Origin: an uncultured Prevotella sp.
GTDB lineage: Bacteria; Bacteroidota; Bacteroidia; Bacteroidales; Bacteroidaceae
NCBI GenBank assembly: GCA_900770515.1
Contig: CAAHDP010000417.1
Span: forward strand, 1 to 29,665
Length of the DNA stretch: 29,665 nt
Direction of reading: 5' to 3'
Notes under the pieces: model-generated
What the model saw: only the letters and a program-made list of their open reading frames with translations
What the model was told of the DNA's origin: nothing
The model's database searches: none
In this document: in pieces, positions 19,681-29,665 of the stretch
Numbering within the stretch: position 1 is the first letter of the stretch
How the letters are laid out: each line of letters opens with the position of its first letter
Position numbers and translations under genes: made by a program

Positions 19681-19813
19681 AATAGTGATTAATGAGTAGT
19701 GAGTAGTGATTAATTTGCCTGCGGGTTGACATCATCCCTGTGCAATTACCCACTAATCACTACTAAATAATCACTACTCACTAATAATTAATCACTACTA
19801 AACAATCACTATT
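19681..19813. repeat. AGTAGTGATTAAT repeats between convergent genes
   Basis: The gap is made of GTAGTGATTAATT-type units on one side and their complement on the other. A 13-bp pair (19703-19715 with 19786-19798) and a 10-bp pair (19681-19690 with 19804-19813) make a long imperfect inverted repeat that includes the trmN6 stop codon. It may terminate both genes. Confidence 0.75.
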
Positions 19814-20525
19814 CCAGATAAAATTCTTCCGTAATTTTCGCATACCATCCTGAACGGTTTCCGTCAGAATCCGTCATGATTTCCGTACGCTTATCCACCA
19901 TACCTGCACGATGCTTGGAGAAGGCAAGAAGATAGCGTTTGGGCTGCTTGCGCTCCACCGTCTTCACGCCACACTGTCTGATAAGCGAAAGTCCTGAGCA
20001 ATAAGCCTCTGACACAAAAACATCCAGCACCTCGGCTGGCACTATCGCAGAGAATACGCCCTCATCGGAAAGCCATCTTTTGACACCCCTCATCAAGACC
20101 GAAAAAGGCAGGCTGTCAGAATGCCGTGCCAGCGCACGCTTACTGTCAGGATTTTTTAGCCCATTCACAAAGAAAGGAGGATTGCTTACTATCGCATCGA
20201 AAAGCATTCCGTCAGCCATAGCCGCTTCCGACTTCGAAAAATCCTGCAGGGCGCAGCACGCAATCTCCACCCTATCGGCAAAAGGACTGGCTGCCACATT
20301 CTCCCTCGCCTGTCCGCAGGCATCTGGATCAATATCTATGCCCCAAACCTGAGCATCGGGAAAACGCTGCGCCATCATGAGAGAGATGAGTCCAGTACCC
20401 GAACCGATGTCGAGAATACGTTGTCCACCCCTAGCCCATGCACCCAGCAGCACCCCGTCGGTACCCACCTTCATTGCACAGCGATCCTGCTGTATTTCAA
20501 ACTGTTTAAATGTAAATCCAGCCAT
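19809..20525 (-). CDS. trmN6: tRNA1(Val) adenine-37 N6-methyltransferase
   Basis: A 238-residue SAM-dependent methyltransferase, the YfiC/TrmN6 type that methylates N6 of A37 in tRNA1(Val). FTFKQFEIQQDRCAMKVGTDGVLLGAW (residues 4-30) is the typical family N-terminus, DIGSGTG (39-45) binds SAM, GIDIDPDA (62-69) is motif II, and NPPF (115-118) is the catalytic motif of adenine-N6 enzymes. A basic RKQPKRYLLAF stretch lies near the end. The length is normal. It is convergent with the lipid kinase and divergent from lon. The E. coli-derived substrate name is by homology only. Confidence 0.9.
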   Translation of the reverse strand: MAGFTFKQFEIQQDRCAMKVGTDGVLLGAWARGGQRILDIGSGTGLISLMMAQRFPDAQVWGIDIDPDACGQARENVAASPFADRVEIACCALQDFSKSEAAMADGMLFDAIVSNPPFFVNGLKNPDSKRALARHSDSLPFSVLMRGVKRWLSDEGVFSAIVPAEVLDVFVSEAYCSGLSLIRQCGVKTVERKQPKRYLLAFSKHRAGMVDKRTEIMTDSDGNRSGWYAKITEEFYLE

Positions 20526-20553
20526 AAATCTGCTCTCGTTATTTTTTATTTTC

Positions 20554-20561
20554 CAAAACTA
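20554..20561 (-). promoter_or_regulatory. Possible -7 box for trmN6
   Basis: TAGTTTTG on the minus strand, 29 nt before the start codon, with a TTG (20587-20585) 23 nt upstream; the spacing is slightly long. Confidence 0.4.
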
Positions 20562-20706
20562 TCAATTCCAGAGATAATAACGTGCAACAGAGCCAGATAT
20601 TGTAAAATATCGGAAAAAAGGCAGTCCATTTCCGCCATATCAGAAATAAATCGGCTTTTATTTATTAAATAATCTATACTTCTACACGAATTCGCAAAAA
20701 AATGAG

Positions 20707-20714
20707 TAACTTTG
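20707..20714 (+). promoter_or_regulatory. -7 box of the lon operon
   Basis: TAACTTTG followed by CACC, 31 nt before the ATG at 20745. It overlaps the in-frame TTG at 20712, which therefore cannot be the start. No heat-shock element was recognised. Confidence 0.6.
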
Positions 20715-20744
20715 CACCTTAAAAATAAGAATTCGATAAAAGAA

Positions 20745-23210
20745 ATGAAAAGAAACGAAACTCAGATACAAATGTTTGCCGATTTTGAAGGCGATCCTAG
20801 CTCATTGCTTACAGAAAATCCGGCAGGAGTCTATCCGATGCTCTGCACCAGAGAGCTCGTTGCCTTTCCTACAGTTCTCATCCCTATCGTCGTAGGGCGA
20901 CCTGCCAGCAAGAAACTTGCAGAAATGTTGGCAAGCAAGCCAGACACCATCTTCAGCGTCTTCTGCCAGAAGAACAAGGATGAAGACCATCCAAAGGAAG
21001 CCGACCTGTATGATACCGGTGTCTTCGCCAAACTCGTAAAGGTAATCAACATGCCTGACGGTTCGGGCAACCAGACCATCATCATCCAGTGCCTGAGCAG
21101 ATGCCACTTGGAGAAGATAGAGAAAACCACTCCATACTATCGCGCCAGCGTAACAAGTCTGCCGGAAATATGGCCATCGGATGACGATACCGATTTCCCA
21201 ACCATCCACCAGACACTCCTGAAGGAAGCCATCAGCTATATCAACGCCAACGATAATATCCCTACCGACCTGGCTTATGCCATCAACGAGATGTCGCATA
21301 GCACCATCCAGGGAAACTTCATCTGCAGCGCCATCCCTTTCAGCATCGAAGATAAGATGAAGATGCTGGAACAGGACACACTGAACGACCGTCTGCTGGA
21401 AGCCCTCAGGGCTTTGCACAAGGAATCGAAACTGCTCACCCTACAGAACGAGATCAGCATGAAGACCCGCTATGACCTGGACGAGGAACAGAAGGAATAC
21501 TTCCTGAAACAGCAGATAAGAAACATCAGAAAGGAACTGGGAGATGGAGACGGAAGACCGGAAAGAAAGGAAATCATAGAGAAAGCCAAAGGAAAGAACT
21601 GGAACGAGGCCACTCAGAAGATATTCAAGAAGGAACTTGCCAAGCTGGACACCATCCATCCGCAAAGCCCGGACTACTCCATACAGATCAGCTTCCTGCA
21701 GACCATGGTAGACCTTCCTTGGAATGAATATACCGAGGACGACCTGAGCCTGTCGCGCGCCAAGAGAATTCTGAACCGTGACCACTACGGCATGGAAAAG
21801 GTGAAGGAGCGCATCCTGGAATATCTGGCAGTAAGAGCACTGAACGGCGGACAGAAGAGTCCGATCCTCTGCCTCTACGGTCCTCCGGGAGTTGGTAAGA
21901 CCAGTCTCGGCAAGAGCATCGCCGATGCCATGAAGCGCAAATACGTGCGCATGTCGTTGGGCGGACTGCACGATGAAGCAGAAATACGCGGTCATCGCCG
22001 CACCTATATCGGAGCCATGCCTGGACGTATCATCAAGAACATCCTGAAGGCAGGCAGCAGCAACCCTGTCTTCATCCTCGACGAGATAGACAAAGTGGGC
22101 AAGAACAACTTCCAGGGCGACCCGGCATCGGCACTGCTCGAAGTACTCGACCCGGAACAGAACAACGCCTTCCACGACAACTATCTGGATACGGACTTCG
22201 ACCTGTCCAAGGTTCTCTTCATCGCAACAGCCAATGACCTGGGAAGCATCCCTCGCCCATTGCTCGACCGTATGGAACTGATAGAAGTAGGCGGATACAT
22301 TACCGAGGAGAAGATAGAAATAGCCAAGCGCCACCTGGTACCGACAGAGCTGGAGAACAACGGTCTTGACAAGCAGGAGGAGAAAATCAGCTTCAACAAG
22401 GCTGCCCTGGAATGCATCATCGAGCACTATACCCGAGAAAGCGGAGTAAGACAGCTGAAGAAGCAGATCAACAAGTGCCTGAGAAAGGTGGCATACAAGA
22501 TGGCATGTGACGGCAAGCTGGAACAGTCTACCATCGGCATGGACCAGGTGAAGGAACTTCTGGGCAATCCGCCATTCAACCGCGACATCTACCAGGGCAA
22601 CAACTATGCCGGAGTGGTAACCGGACTGGCATGGACCTCAGTGGGCGGTGAGATTCTCTTCATCGAGACCTCATTGAGCCGTGGCAAGGCAGGCAAGCTG
22701 ACACTTACCGGCAATCTGGGTGACGTGATGAAGGAGTCGGCTGTCATCGCGCTGGAATACATCAAGTCGCACATCGACCTGCTGGGCGTAGACTACCGCA
22801 TCTTCGAGAACTGGAATCTCCACATCCACGTACCGGAAGGAGCCACTCCGAAAGACGGTCCGTCGGCAGGTATCACCATCGCCACCAGCATCGCCTCAGC
22901 CATCACCCAGCGCAAGGTGCGCAAGAACACAGCCATGACGGGCGAAATCACCCTGCGAGGAAAGGTTCTGCCAGTAGGCGGCATCAAGGAGAAGATACTC
23001 GCAGCCAAGCGCGCCGGCATCACCGACATCGTAATCTGCAAGGACAACCGCAAGGACATCGAAGAGATTCCGGAAAAATATCTCAAGGGCGTATCCTTCC
23101 ACTATGTAGAAGACGTGGCCGACGTATGGGAATTTGCCCTTACCGATGAAAAGGTAAAGCACCCTATCAACTTCACCATTCCAGAAAATGACAAAAAAGA
23201 AGAAAAATGA
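20745..23210 (+). CDS. lon: ATP-dependent Lon protease
   Basis: An 821-residue cytoplasmic AAA+ serine protease that degrades misfolded and regulatory proteins. Order: N-terminal substrate-binding domain (about 35-250, starting [14 protein letters not shown]), coiled-coil region, AAA+ module with Walker [10 protein letters not shown] near residue 375 and Walker B FILDEIDK near 440, then the protease domain with catalytic S707 (DGPSAG) and K750 (GGIKEK), 43 residues apart as in E. coli. I choose the ATG at 20745, since an in-frame TTG upstream falls inside the promoter. Complete. The stop overlaps the tgt start by 4 nt (ATGA), so lon and tgt are translationally coupled. Confidence 0.98.
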   Translation: MKRNETQIQMFADFEGDPSSLLTENPAGVYPMLCTRELVAFPTVLIPIVVGRPASKKLAEMLASKPDTIFSVFCQKNKDEDHPKEADLYDTGVFAKLVKVINMPDGSGNQTIIIQCLSRCHLEKIEKTTPYYRASVTSLPEIWPSDDDTDFPTIHQTLLKEAISYINANDNIPTDLAYAINEMSHSTIQGNFICSAIPFSIEDKMKMLEQDTLNDRLLEALRALHKESKLLTLQNEISMKTRYDLDEEQKEYFLKQQIRNIRKELGDGDGRPERKEIIEKAKGKNWNEATQKIFKKELAKLDTIHPQSPDYSIQISFLQTMVDLPWNEYTEDDLSLSRAKRILNRDHYGMEKVKERILEYLAVRALNGGQKSPILCLYGPPGVGKTSLGKSIADAMKRKYVRMSLGGLHDEAEIRGHRRTYIGAMPGRIIKNILKAGSSNPVFILDEIDKVGKNNFQGDPASALLEVLDPEQNNAFHDNYLDTDFDLSKVLFIATANDLGSIPRPLLDRMELIEVGGYITEEKIEIAKRHLVPTELENNGLDKQEEKISFNKAALECIIEHYTRESGVRQLKKQINKCLRKVAYKMACDGKLEQSTIGMDQVKELLGNPPFNRDIYQGNNYAGVVTGLAWTSVGGEILFIETSLSRGKAGKLTLTGNLGDVMKESAVIALEYIKSHIDLLGVDYRIFENWNLHIHVPEGATPKDGPSAGITIATSIASAITQRKVRKNTAMTGEITLRGKVLPVGGIKEKILAAKRAGITDIVICKDNRKDIEEIPEKYLKGVSFHYVEDVADVWEFALTDEKVKHPINFTIPENDKKEEK

Positions 23211-24334
23211 AATTTGAATTACAAGTAACAGATAAGGCTAGCGATGCCCGCACAGGCATCATCACCACCGACCACGGACAGATCAAGACTCCTATCTTCA
23301 TGCCGGTAGGAACTGTGGGCAGCGTGAAAGGTGTACACTTCGAGGAACTCAAAAAGCAGGTGAAGGCTCAGATCATTCTGGGCAACACCTATCACCTCTA
23401 TCTGCGTCCGGGACTTGAGGTAATCAAGGCGGCAGGCGGACTGCACAAGTTTAACGGCTGGGACCGCCCAATCCTCACCGACAGTGGCGGCTTCCAGGTA
23501 TTCTCGCTCACAGGCATCCGCAAGCTGAAGGAGGAAGGTTGCGAATTCCGTTCACACATCGACGGAAGCAAGCACTTCTTCACACCAGAAAACGTGATGG
23601 ATACGGAGCGCATCATCGGTGCCGACATCATGATGGCTTTCGACGAGTGCCCTCCGGGACAGAGCGACTTCCAGTATGCCAAGAAAAGTCTTGAACTGAC
23701 CCAGCGCTGGCTGGACCGCTGCCTGAAGCGCTTCAACGAGACCGAACCGCTCTACGGCTACCAGCAGAGCCTCTTCCCAATCGTACAGGGCTGCACCTTC
23801 CCGGAACTCCGCCGCGAGGCAGCCAAGTTTATCGCTGACAAGGGAGCAGACGGCAACGCCATCGGAGGTCTGGCTGTAGGCGAGCCTACCGAGGTGATGT
23901 ATGAGATGATAGAAGTGGTGAACGAAATCCTGCCAAAGGACAAGCCACGTTACCTGATGGGCGTGGGTACCCCTCAGAATATCCTGGAAGCCATCGAACG
24001 AGGCGTAGACATGTTCGACTGCGTGATGCCAACCCGCAACGGTAGAAATGCAATGCTCTTCACCTACAACGGCACCATGAACATGCGCAACAAGAAATGG
24101 GAGATGGACTTCAGCCCTGTGGATCCGGACGGATGCGAAATCGACCAGATTACCAGCAAGGCATACCTGCACCACCTCTTCAAGGCACAGGAACTCCTAG
24201 CGATGCAAATAGCCAGCATCCACAACCTCTCTTTCTATCTGCGACTCGTTACCGATGCGCGCCAGCATATAGAGCAGGGCGACTTCGTACAGTGGAAGCG
24301 ATCTGTCATCGACCAGTTGGGAAGAAGAATTTAA
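23207..24334 (+). CDS. tgt: tRNA-guanine (queuine) transglycosylase
   Basis: A 375-residue TIM-barrel enzyme that exchanges G34 for preQ1 in GUN-anticodon tRNAs, toward queuosine. D92 in DSGGFQVFSL (general acid/base position) and D271 in MFDCVMPTRNGR (expected nucleophile) are present, as is the GGLAVGEP loop. The zinc site is unusual: where E. coli has three cysteines (C302, C304, C307) before YLHHL, this protein has DPDGCEIDQITSKAYLHHL with one cysteine (C310); the histidine ligand position (IHNL) is kept. I believe other Bacteroidetes Tgt proteins also lack these cysteines, but this is from memory. It overlaps lon by 4 nt and is followed by an LptF/G permease gene. Confidence 0.95.
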   Translation: MKFELQVTDKASDARTGIITTDHGQIKTPIFMPVGTVGSVKGVHFEELKKQVKAQIILGNTYHLYLRPGLEVIKAAGGLHKFNGWDRPILTDSGGFQVFSLTGIRKLKEEGCEFRSHIDGSKHFFTPENVMDTERIIGADIMMAFDECPPGQSDFQYAKKSLELTQRWLDRCLKRFNETEPLYGYQQSLFPIVQGCTFPELRREAAKFIADKGADGNAIGGLAVGEPTEVMYEMIEVVNEILPKDKPRYLMGVGTPQNILEAIERGVDMFDCVMPTRNGRNAMLFTYNGTMNMRNKKWEMDFSPVDPDGCEIDQITSKAYLHHLFKAQELLAMQIASIHNLSFYLRLVTDARQHIEQGDFVQWKRSVIDQLGRRI

Positions 24335-24362
24335 ATAACTGAAGTTAGGAGTAAGAACTCTC

Positions 24363-24389
24363 AGGAGCATGGAGCCCCCGATGGCTCCT
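24363..24389 (+). other. Intercistronic hairpin between tgt and the permease gene
   Basis: AGGAGCAT pairs with ATGGCTCCT (one bulged G) around GGAGCCCCCG. No T-run; probably an RNA processing or stability element within the operon, if functional. Confidence 0.35.
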
Positions 24390-24410
24390 ACTCCCGGAAA
24401 ATACTGATTT

Positions 24411-25694
24411 ATGAAAGATTTTAAATACATCAGAAAACATCGCAGAAGATTAAAATTCGGCAGAACCATGGCCCACCGATTCGGATGGCTCACCGCTGCC
24501 CTCAGATGGCTGGGCAGAAAATTCAGCTGGATGGGAAAGGTGATGAAATGGATTGGCCATAAACTGCGATTCCTCAAGGTGCTCAAGTATCTCAACCCAC
24601 TGAGATACATCAAACGACTGGACTGGTATATCATCAAGAAGTTCGTGGGTTACTACTTCTTCTCGATAGCGCTCATCATTACCATTGCCATCGTGTTCGA
24701 CTTCAACGACAACCTGCAGAAGTTTACCGAGTATCATGCACCGGCACGAGCCATCATCTTTGATTACTATGCCAACTTCGTGCCATACTTCGCCAACCTC
24801 TTCAGTGCGCTGTTCGTGTTCGTAGCGGTCATCATGTTCACCTCCAAGCTGGCAGGCAATTCCGAGATTATCGCCATGCTGGCATCGGGAGTATCGTTCA
24901 AGCGCCTGCTTCGCCCATACATGATTACCTGCATATTCCTCTCGGCACTCTCCTACACGCTCTCTGCCTATGTGATTCCGCACGGCACGGTCATCCGACA
25001 GAACTTTGAGACGATGTACAAGAACAAGAAGAAGAATACCTCTGCCGAAAACGTGCAGCTGCAGGTGGACCGAGGCGTGATAGCCTACATCCAGCATTAC
25101 GACAACAACTCGAAGAAGGGCTACGGATTCTGTCTCGACAAGTTCCAGGAAAAGAAACTGGTGAGCCACCTGACGGCATCAGAAATACAGTATGATACCA
25201 TCAGCGACTCCAAATACCACTGGAAGCTCACCAACTGGAAGGTACGCCGACTGCAGGGTATGAAAGAGAAGATTACGAGCGGAATGAATAAAGATACGCT
25301 CATCACCATGGAGCCAACCGACCTGGTCTACTCCAAGGGACAGCAGGAAACTTTTACCAGTCCGGAGCTGAAGGATTACATCTCCAAGCAGATCAACCGC
25401 GGTTCGGGCAATGTGGTACAGTACAAGGTGGAGTATCATAAGCGCATCGCTTCCTCCTTCGCCTCATTCATCCTCACCATCATCGGCGTGTCGCTCTCCT
25501 CACGCAAGCGCAAGGGCGGCATGGGTAAGGCATTGGGACTGGGTCTGGCATTGAGTTTTGGCTATATCATGCTGCAGACCGTCTGCGCCACCTTCGCCAT
25601 CCAGGCAAACTTCCCGCCAATGCTGGCGGCATGGTTGCCTAACATCATTTACGCCTTCGTGGCATACTTCTGCTACCGCAAGGCACCGAGGTAA
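24411..25694 (+). CDS. LptF/LptG-family lipopolysaccharide export permease
   Basis: A 427-residue YjgP/YjgQ-type permease, part of the LptBFG ABC transporter that extracts LPS from the inner membrane. The core starts at LDWYIIKKFVGYYFFSIAL (about residue 70), the usual N-terminus of Bacteroidales members. It has three N-terminal transmembrane segments, a periplasmic beta-jellyroll (about 215-345) and three C-terminal segments (about 355-420). The first 68 residues are an unusual basic, Trp/Arg/Lys-rich extension (TAALRWLGRKFSWMGKVMKW). If it is translated, it would be a cytoplasmic or membrane-surface amphipathic region; in-frame ATGs inside it at codons 20, 41 and 45 are alternative starts. 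I cannot assign F or G. It lies 76 nt after tgt and 24 nt before the helicase gene. Confidence 0.85.
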   Translation: MKDFKYIRKHRRRLKFGRTMAHRFGWLTAALRWLGRKFSWMGKVMKWIGHKLRFLKVLKYLNPLRYIKRLDWYIIKKFVGYYFFSIALIITIAIVFDFNDNLQKFTEYHAPARAIIFDYYANFVPYFANLFSALFVFVAVIMFTSKLAGNSEIIAMLASGVSFKRLLRPYMITCIFLSALSYTLSAYVIPHGTVIRQNFETMYKNKKKNTSAENVQLQVDRGVIAYIQHYDNNSKKGYGFCLDKFQEKKLVSHLTASEIQYDTISDSKYHWKLTNWKVRRLQGMKEKITSGMNKDTLITMEPTDLVYSKGQQETFTSPELKDYISKQINRGSGNVVQYKVEYHKRIASSFASFILTIIGVSLSSRKRKGGMGKALGLGLALSFGYIMLQTVCATFAIQANFPPMLAAWLPNIIYAFVAYFCYRKAPR

Positions 25695-25718
25695 TAAACA
25701 TTGAAAAAAAGAAAGAAA

Positions 25719-27581
<1,863 letters not shown>

Positions 27582-27595
27582 TATAACAAGTCGCA

Positions 27596-27645
27596 AAAAG
27601 GCAAAAGCATTCAAACCCTGATTGCTTTTGCCTTTTACGTTTTCC
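27596..27645 (+). terminator. Terminator after the helicase gene
   Basis: A perfect 14-bp stem AAAAGGCAAAAGCA (27596-27609) with 27623-27636, a 13-nt loop, and a T-rich tail (TTTTACGTTTTCC). Confidence 0.85.
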
Positions 27646-27724
27646 TTTCGACCGATAACCGTTAGTTCTGTCATCAATAGTGTTAAAAATCATAAGAATC
27701 AACATCGGTTCGCATTATTTTTAT

Positions 27725-27732
27725 TATCTTTG
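27725..27732 (+). promoter_or_regulatory. -7 box of the bcp operon
   Basis: TATCTTTG followed by CATT, 36 nt before the ATG at 27769. The -33 element is not obvious. Confidence 0.6.
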
Positions 27733-27768
27733 CATTTCAACAAGACATATATAAATAAATATAGAATT

Positions 27769-28230
27769 ATGAATGTAGGAGATAGAATACCAGAGATTCT
27801 TGGCATTGACCAGGACGGACGTGAGATCAAGGCAAGCGACTATCGTGGTCGCAAGATAGTGCTCTACAGTTATCCGAAGGCTAACACCAGCGGATGCACT
27901 GCCGAGGCCTGCTCTCTGCAGGCTCATAAGGAGGAACTGGCAGCAGCCGGTTACGAGATTATCGGCGTGAGCAAGGACAAGCAGGCGCTGCAGAAGAAGT
28001 TTGCAGAAACCAAAGGTCTGCAGTTCCCTCTTATTGCCGATACCGAGACCACCCTTTTGCAGGAACTCGGCTGCTGGGGCGAGAAGGTAACCTGCGGCAG
28101 AAAGACCATCGGAATCCTCCGCACCACCTATCTTGTCAACGAAGAAGGCATTATTGAGAAAATATTCACTCCAAAGGAGATCAAGACCAAGATTCATGCA
28201 GAGCAGATTCTGGATTACATCCATCAATAG
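27769..28230 (+). CDS. bcp: Thiol peroxidase, BCP/PrxQ-type peroxiredoxin
   Basis: A 153-residue cytoplasmic peroxiredoxin that reduces hydrogen peroxide and organic peroxides with thioredoxin. The active site ANTSGCTAEACS gives the peroxidatic C43 and the resolving C48, five residues apart as in the BCP class. SYPKA replaces the more usual FYPKD just before it. The start at 27769 lies 36 nt after the promoter box; a longer in-frame start at 27622 would be upstream of the promoter. It heads a likely operon with the acetyltransferase gene (9 nt on) and the HD-domain gene. Its oxidative-stress role suits an anaerobe facing oxygen. Confidence 0.95.
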   Translation: MNVGDRIPEILGIDQDGREIKASDYRGRKIVLYSYPKANTSGCTAEACSLQAHKEELAAAGYEIIGVSKDKQALQKKFAETKGLQFPLIADTETTLLQELGCWGEKVTCGRKTIGILRTTYLVNEEGIIEKIFTPKEIKTKIHAEQILDYIHQ

Positions 28231-28239
28231 AGAATAAAG

Positions 28240-28791
28240 ATGACAGAATTTGAAAAGATGAGAAATGGCGAGCTCTATGATTTCAGCAATGAACAAGGCA
28301 TCAAAAGCATAGAGCACGCCAACCGACTCTGCACCCGCTTGCAGACAATGACCTTGTTTGATGAAGACTATCGTCAGGTTATGGAAGAACTGATTCCAGG
28401 CTTTCCTGCCTCCTCCACCATCTGCCCACCCTTCCACTGCGACCATGGTCACGGCATTAAGATTGGTGAGAATGTCTTCATCAACTATGGCACCACGATG
28501 CTCGATGAAGGCTGGATTACCATCGGCGACCGCACCCTGATAGGTCCGAACTGCCAGTTGGTAACCCCTAACCACCCCATCGACTATATGGAGCGCCACA
28601 AGACAGTAGAAACAGGCTTCCCCATCACCATTGGCGAAGATTGCTGGCTGGGAGCGGGAGTCATCGTTTGCCCAGGAGTAACCATCGGGGCCCGCAGCGT
28701 GATCGGAGCCGGCAGCGTAGTGGCAAAGGATATTCCCGCCGATTCCATGGCAGTAGGAAACCCGGCAAGGGTAATCAGGAAATTCAGATAA
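28240..28791 (+). CDS. Maltose/galactoside O-acetyltransferase family protein
   Basis: A 183-residue left-handed beta-helix acetyltransferase of the Maa/LacA type. Residues about 1-55 form the maltose-acetyltransferase N-terminal helical domain (MRNGELYDFSNEQG). The hexapeptide repeats follow (IGENVFINYGTTMLD, IGDRTLIGPNCQL, IGEDCWLGAGVIVCPGVTIG). The catalytic histidine is H112 in TPNHP. The end, AVGNPARVIRKF, is typical. It transfers acetyl from acetyl-CoA to a sugar hydroxyl; the sugar is not predictable. Trimeric by family. It starts 9 nt after bcp. Confidence 0.92.
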   Translation: MTEFEKMRNGELYDFSNEQGIKSIEHANRLCTRLQTMTLFDEDYRQVMEELIPGFPASSTICPPFHCDHGHGIKIGENVFINYGTTMLDEGWITIGDRTLIGPNCQLVTPNHPIDYMERHKTVETGFPITIGEDCWLGAGVIVCPGVTIGARSVIGAGSVVAKDIPADSMAVGNPARVIRKFR

Positions 28792-28820
28792 ATATGTATT
28801 GGTTTTAAAAACATAAGATT

Positions 28821-29330
28821 ATGACAAACAAGGAATTGACACTCGCCCAACTGATGAGGGCGATGATAAAGTACGATGGTGGCGATGCGCCACGCATCCA
28901 GCATTTCGTAAAGGTGCATGACTTTGCCCGTATAATTGCGATAGCAGAGGGAATGAACGAAGAAGAACTCTTCGTGCTCGAAGCAGCAGCCATTCTTCAC
29001 GATGTAGGCATTCATGTTTCAGAAGCCAGATACGGCAACTGCAACGGCAAGCACCAGGAAGAACTGGGTCCTGATGAGGCAAGAAAAGTACTGTCAGAAG
29101 TAGATGGATTCACAGCCGCGCAGACAGAAAGAATCTGCTGGCTCATTGCCCATCACCATACTTATAAGGATGTAACCAGCCTCGACCATCGCATTCTGCT
29201 CGAAGCAGATTTCCTGGTCAATTCCTTTGAAGACCACCTTGCTCCCGAAGGCATCATCACCTTCCGCAATCATGTATTCCGCTCGGAGTCAGCCATCCGA
29301 ATGCTGAATGATATGTGGGGCTTGGAATAA
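28821..29330 (+). CDS. HD-domain phosphohydrolase-like protein
   Basis: A 169-residue protein with an HD metal site: candidate histidines H28 and H33 in HFVKVHDFARI, the H60-D61 pair in AAAILHDVGIH, a HHHTYKD segment, and the acidic LLEADFLVN near residue 140. HD proteins hydrolyse phosphate esters such as (d)NTPs, nucleotides or cyclic nucleotides; the substrate is open. The small size and HHH segment resemble stand-alone bacterial HD enzymes. It lies 29 nt after the acetyltransferase gene and is probably co-transcribed with bcp. Confidence 0.88.
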   Translation: MTNKELTLAQLMRAMIKYDGGDAPRIQHFVKVHDFARIIAIAEGMNEEELFVLEAAAILHDVGIHVSEARYGNCNGKHQEELGPDEARKVLSEVDGFTAAQTERICWLIAHHHTYKDVTSLDHRILLEADFLVNSFEDHLAPEGIITFRNHVFRSESAIRMLNDMWGLE

Positions 29331-29336
29331 GGAGAA

Positions 29337-29344
29337 TACTTTTG
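29337..29344 (+). promoter_or_regulatory. Possible -7 box before the symporter gene
   Basis: TACTTTTG fits TAnnTTTG, 25 nt before the ATG at 29370; no good -33 box. Confidence 0.35.
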
Positions 29345-29369
29345 TCTAAAAAAATAATAATTTAAAATC

Positions 29370-29665
29370 ATGGTAAAAACAATGAATGATATTGGAAATA
29401 GACAGCCGGACAGCAATGCCGGCTGCAGTAACCAAAAAGGAGTGAAGAAAGTGAAAAATAAGCAAACCCGGCAGCTGATGCTATGGATTGGCGCTTTGAT
29501 AGTAGGCGCAGTTTTGGGTATGTTCGGCATCAGCTGGCTGGATGGCCTGATGAATTTCATCGCCACGGTCTATACCCGCTTATTCCAGCTTCTGGCAGTA
29601 CCAACCATAGCCTTGGCTGTCATCACAACCCTGGCTTCCTTGGGCAACCAGGCAGATACCGGTAA
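29370..29665 (+). CDS. Dicarboxylate/amino acid:cation symporter, N-terminal part
   Basis: The window ends inside this gene; 98 codons are visible. After about 34 hydrophilic residues (MVKTMNDIGN to NKQTRQL) come two hydrophobic segments: LMLWIGALIVGAVLGMFGISWL, then LFQLLAVPTIALAVITTLASLG. The latter matches the FxxLLxMxVxPxIxxxI pattern of the Na+/H+:dicarboxylate symporter family (SDF/DAACS, like GltP and DctA). Expected function is uptake of C4-dicarboxylates or glutamate/aspartate. The start is uncertain: ATGs at 29370 and 29382 and a GTG further in are all in frame. Confidence 0.8.
   Translation, partial: MVKTMNDIGNRQPDSNAGCSNQKGVKKVKNKQTRQLMLWIGALIVGAVLGMFGISWLDGLMNFIATVYTRLFQLLAVPTIALAVITTLASLGNQADTG

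Noticed and set aside
20712..20744. Upstream TTG start for Lon
   Set aside because: The TTG is part of the -7 box TAACTTTG; transcription starts after it. ATG at 20745 preferred.
25701..25718. TTG start for the DEAD-box helicase
   Set aside because: It adds only six mostly lysine codons from the A-rich initiation region; ATG at 25719 is better placed.

Overview
The window looks like a chromosomal segment of a Bacteroidales bacterium, most likely Prevotellaceae (Segatella/Prevotella copri-like). The reasons are: promoters of the Bacteroidetes type (TTTG, about 20 nt, then TAnnTTTG) before many genes; A-rich rather than Shine-Dalgarno leaders; a bacterial serine palmitoyltransferase gene; a smalltalk/HU-like module; and protein sequences that read as Prevotella orthologues. 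The genus is an inference from memory of such proteins, not from a search.

Layout. 1-1620: a long untranslated leader with nested palindromes, a 30-residue smalltalk peptide gene and an HU-like DNA-binding protein gene with a glycine-rich repeat tail. 1.9-5.0 kb: a small membrane-anchored protein (-), a DASS/SLC13 sodium-dicarboxylate transporter and a type II pantothenate kinase. 5.3-8.1 kb: the anaerobic ribonucleotide reductase operon nrdD-nrdG with a strong terminator. 8.2-11.9 kb: folK-like (-), a secreted glucosaminidase with LysM domains, a secreted M64 peptidase followed by an in-frame 24-nt repeat array, and cytidine deaminase. 12.0-16.6 kb, all on the minus strand: cytidylate-kinase-like gene, lrgA-lrgB, a beta-helix lipoprotein and a TPR lipoprotein. 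16.7-17.0 kb: three identical tRNA-Pro(TGG) genes. 17.2-19.7 kb: serine palmitoyltransferase (-) divergent from a diacylglycerol/sphingosine-type lipid kinase (+). 19.8-27.6 kb: trmN6 (-), then lon-tgt-lptF/G-type permease-DEAD-box helicase on the plus strand. 27.7-29.7 kb: bcp peroxiredoxin, sugar O-acetyltransferase, HD-domain protein and the start of a dicarboxylate/amino acid symporter that runs off the window.

Most of the coding content is housekeeping. The unusual layer is repetitive DNA and RNA-scale signals. Tandem arrays start at or across the stop codons of several unrelated genes (HU-like, folK, glucosaminidase, M64 peptidase, TPR lipoprotein, lipid kinase/trmN6). A palindromic repeat family occurs at 449-736 and 11978-12048. 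Terminators are shared with neighbouring signals: one has the next gene's start codon in its loop (14610-14658), one carries the -33 box of the next promoter (4108-4165), and one is built from the last codons of nrdG (8071-8121). The best candidate for something little described is the leader-palindrome/smalltalk/HU module at 375-1546. All calls are by reading; no database search was run.
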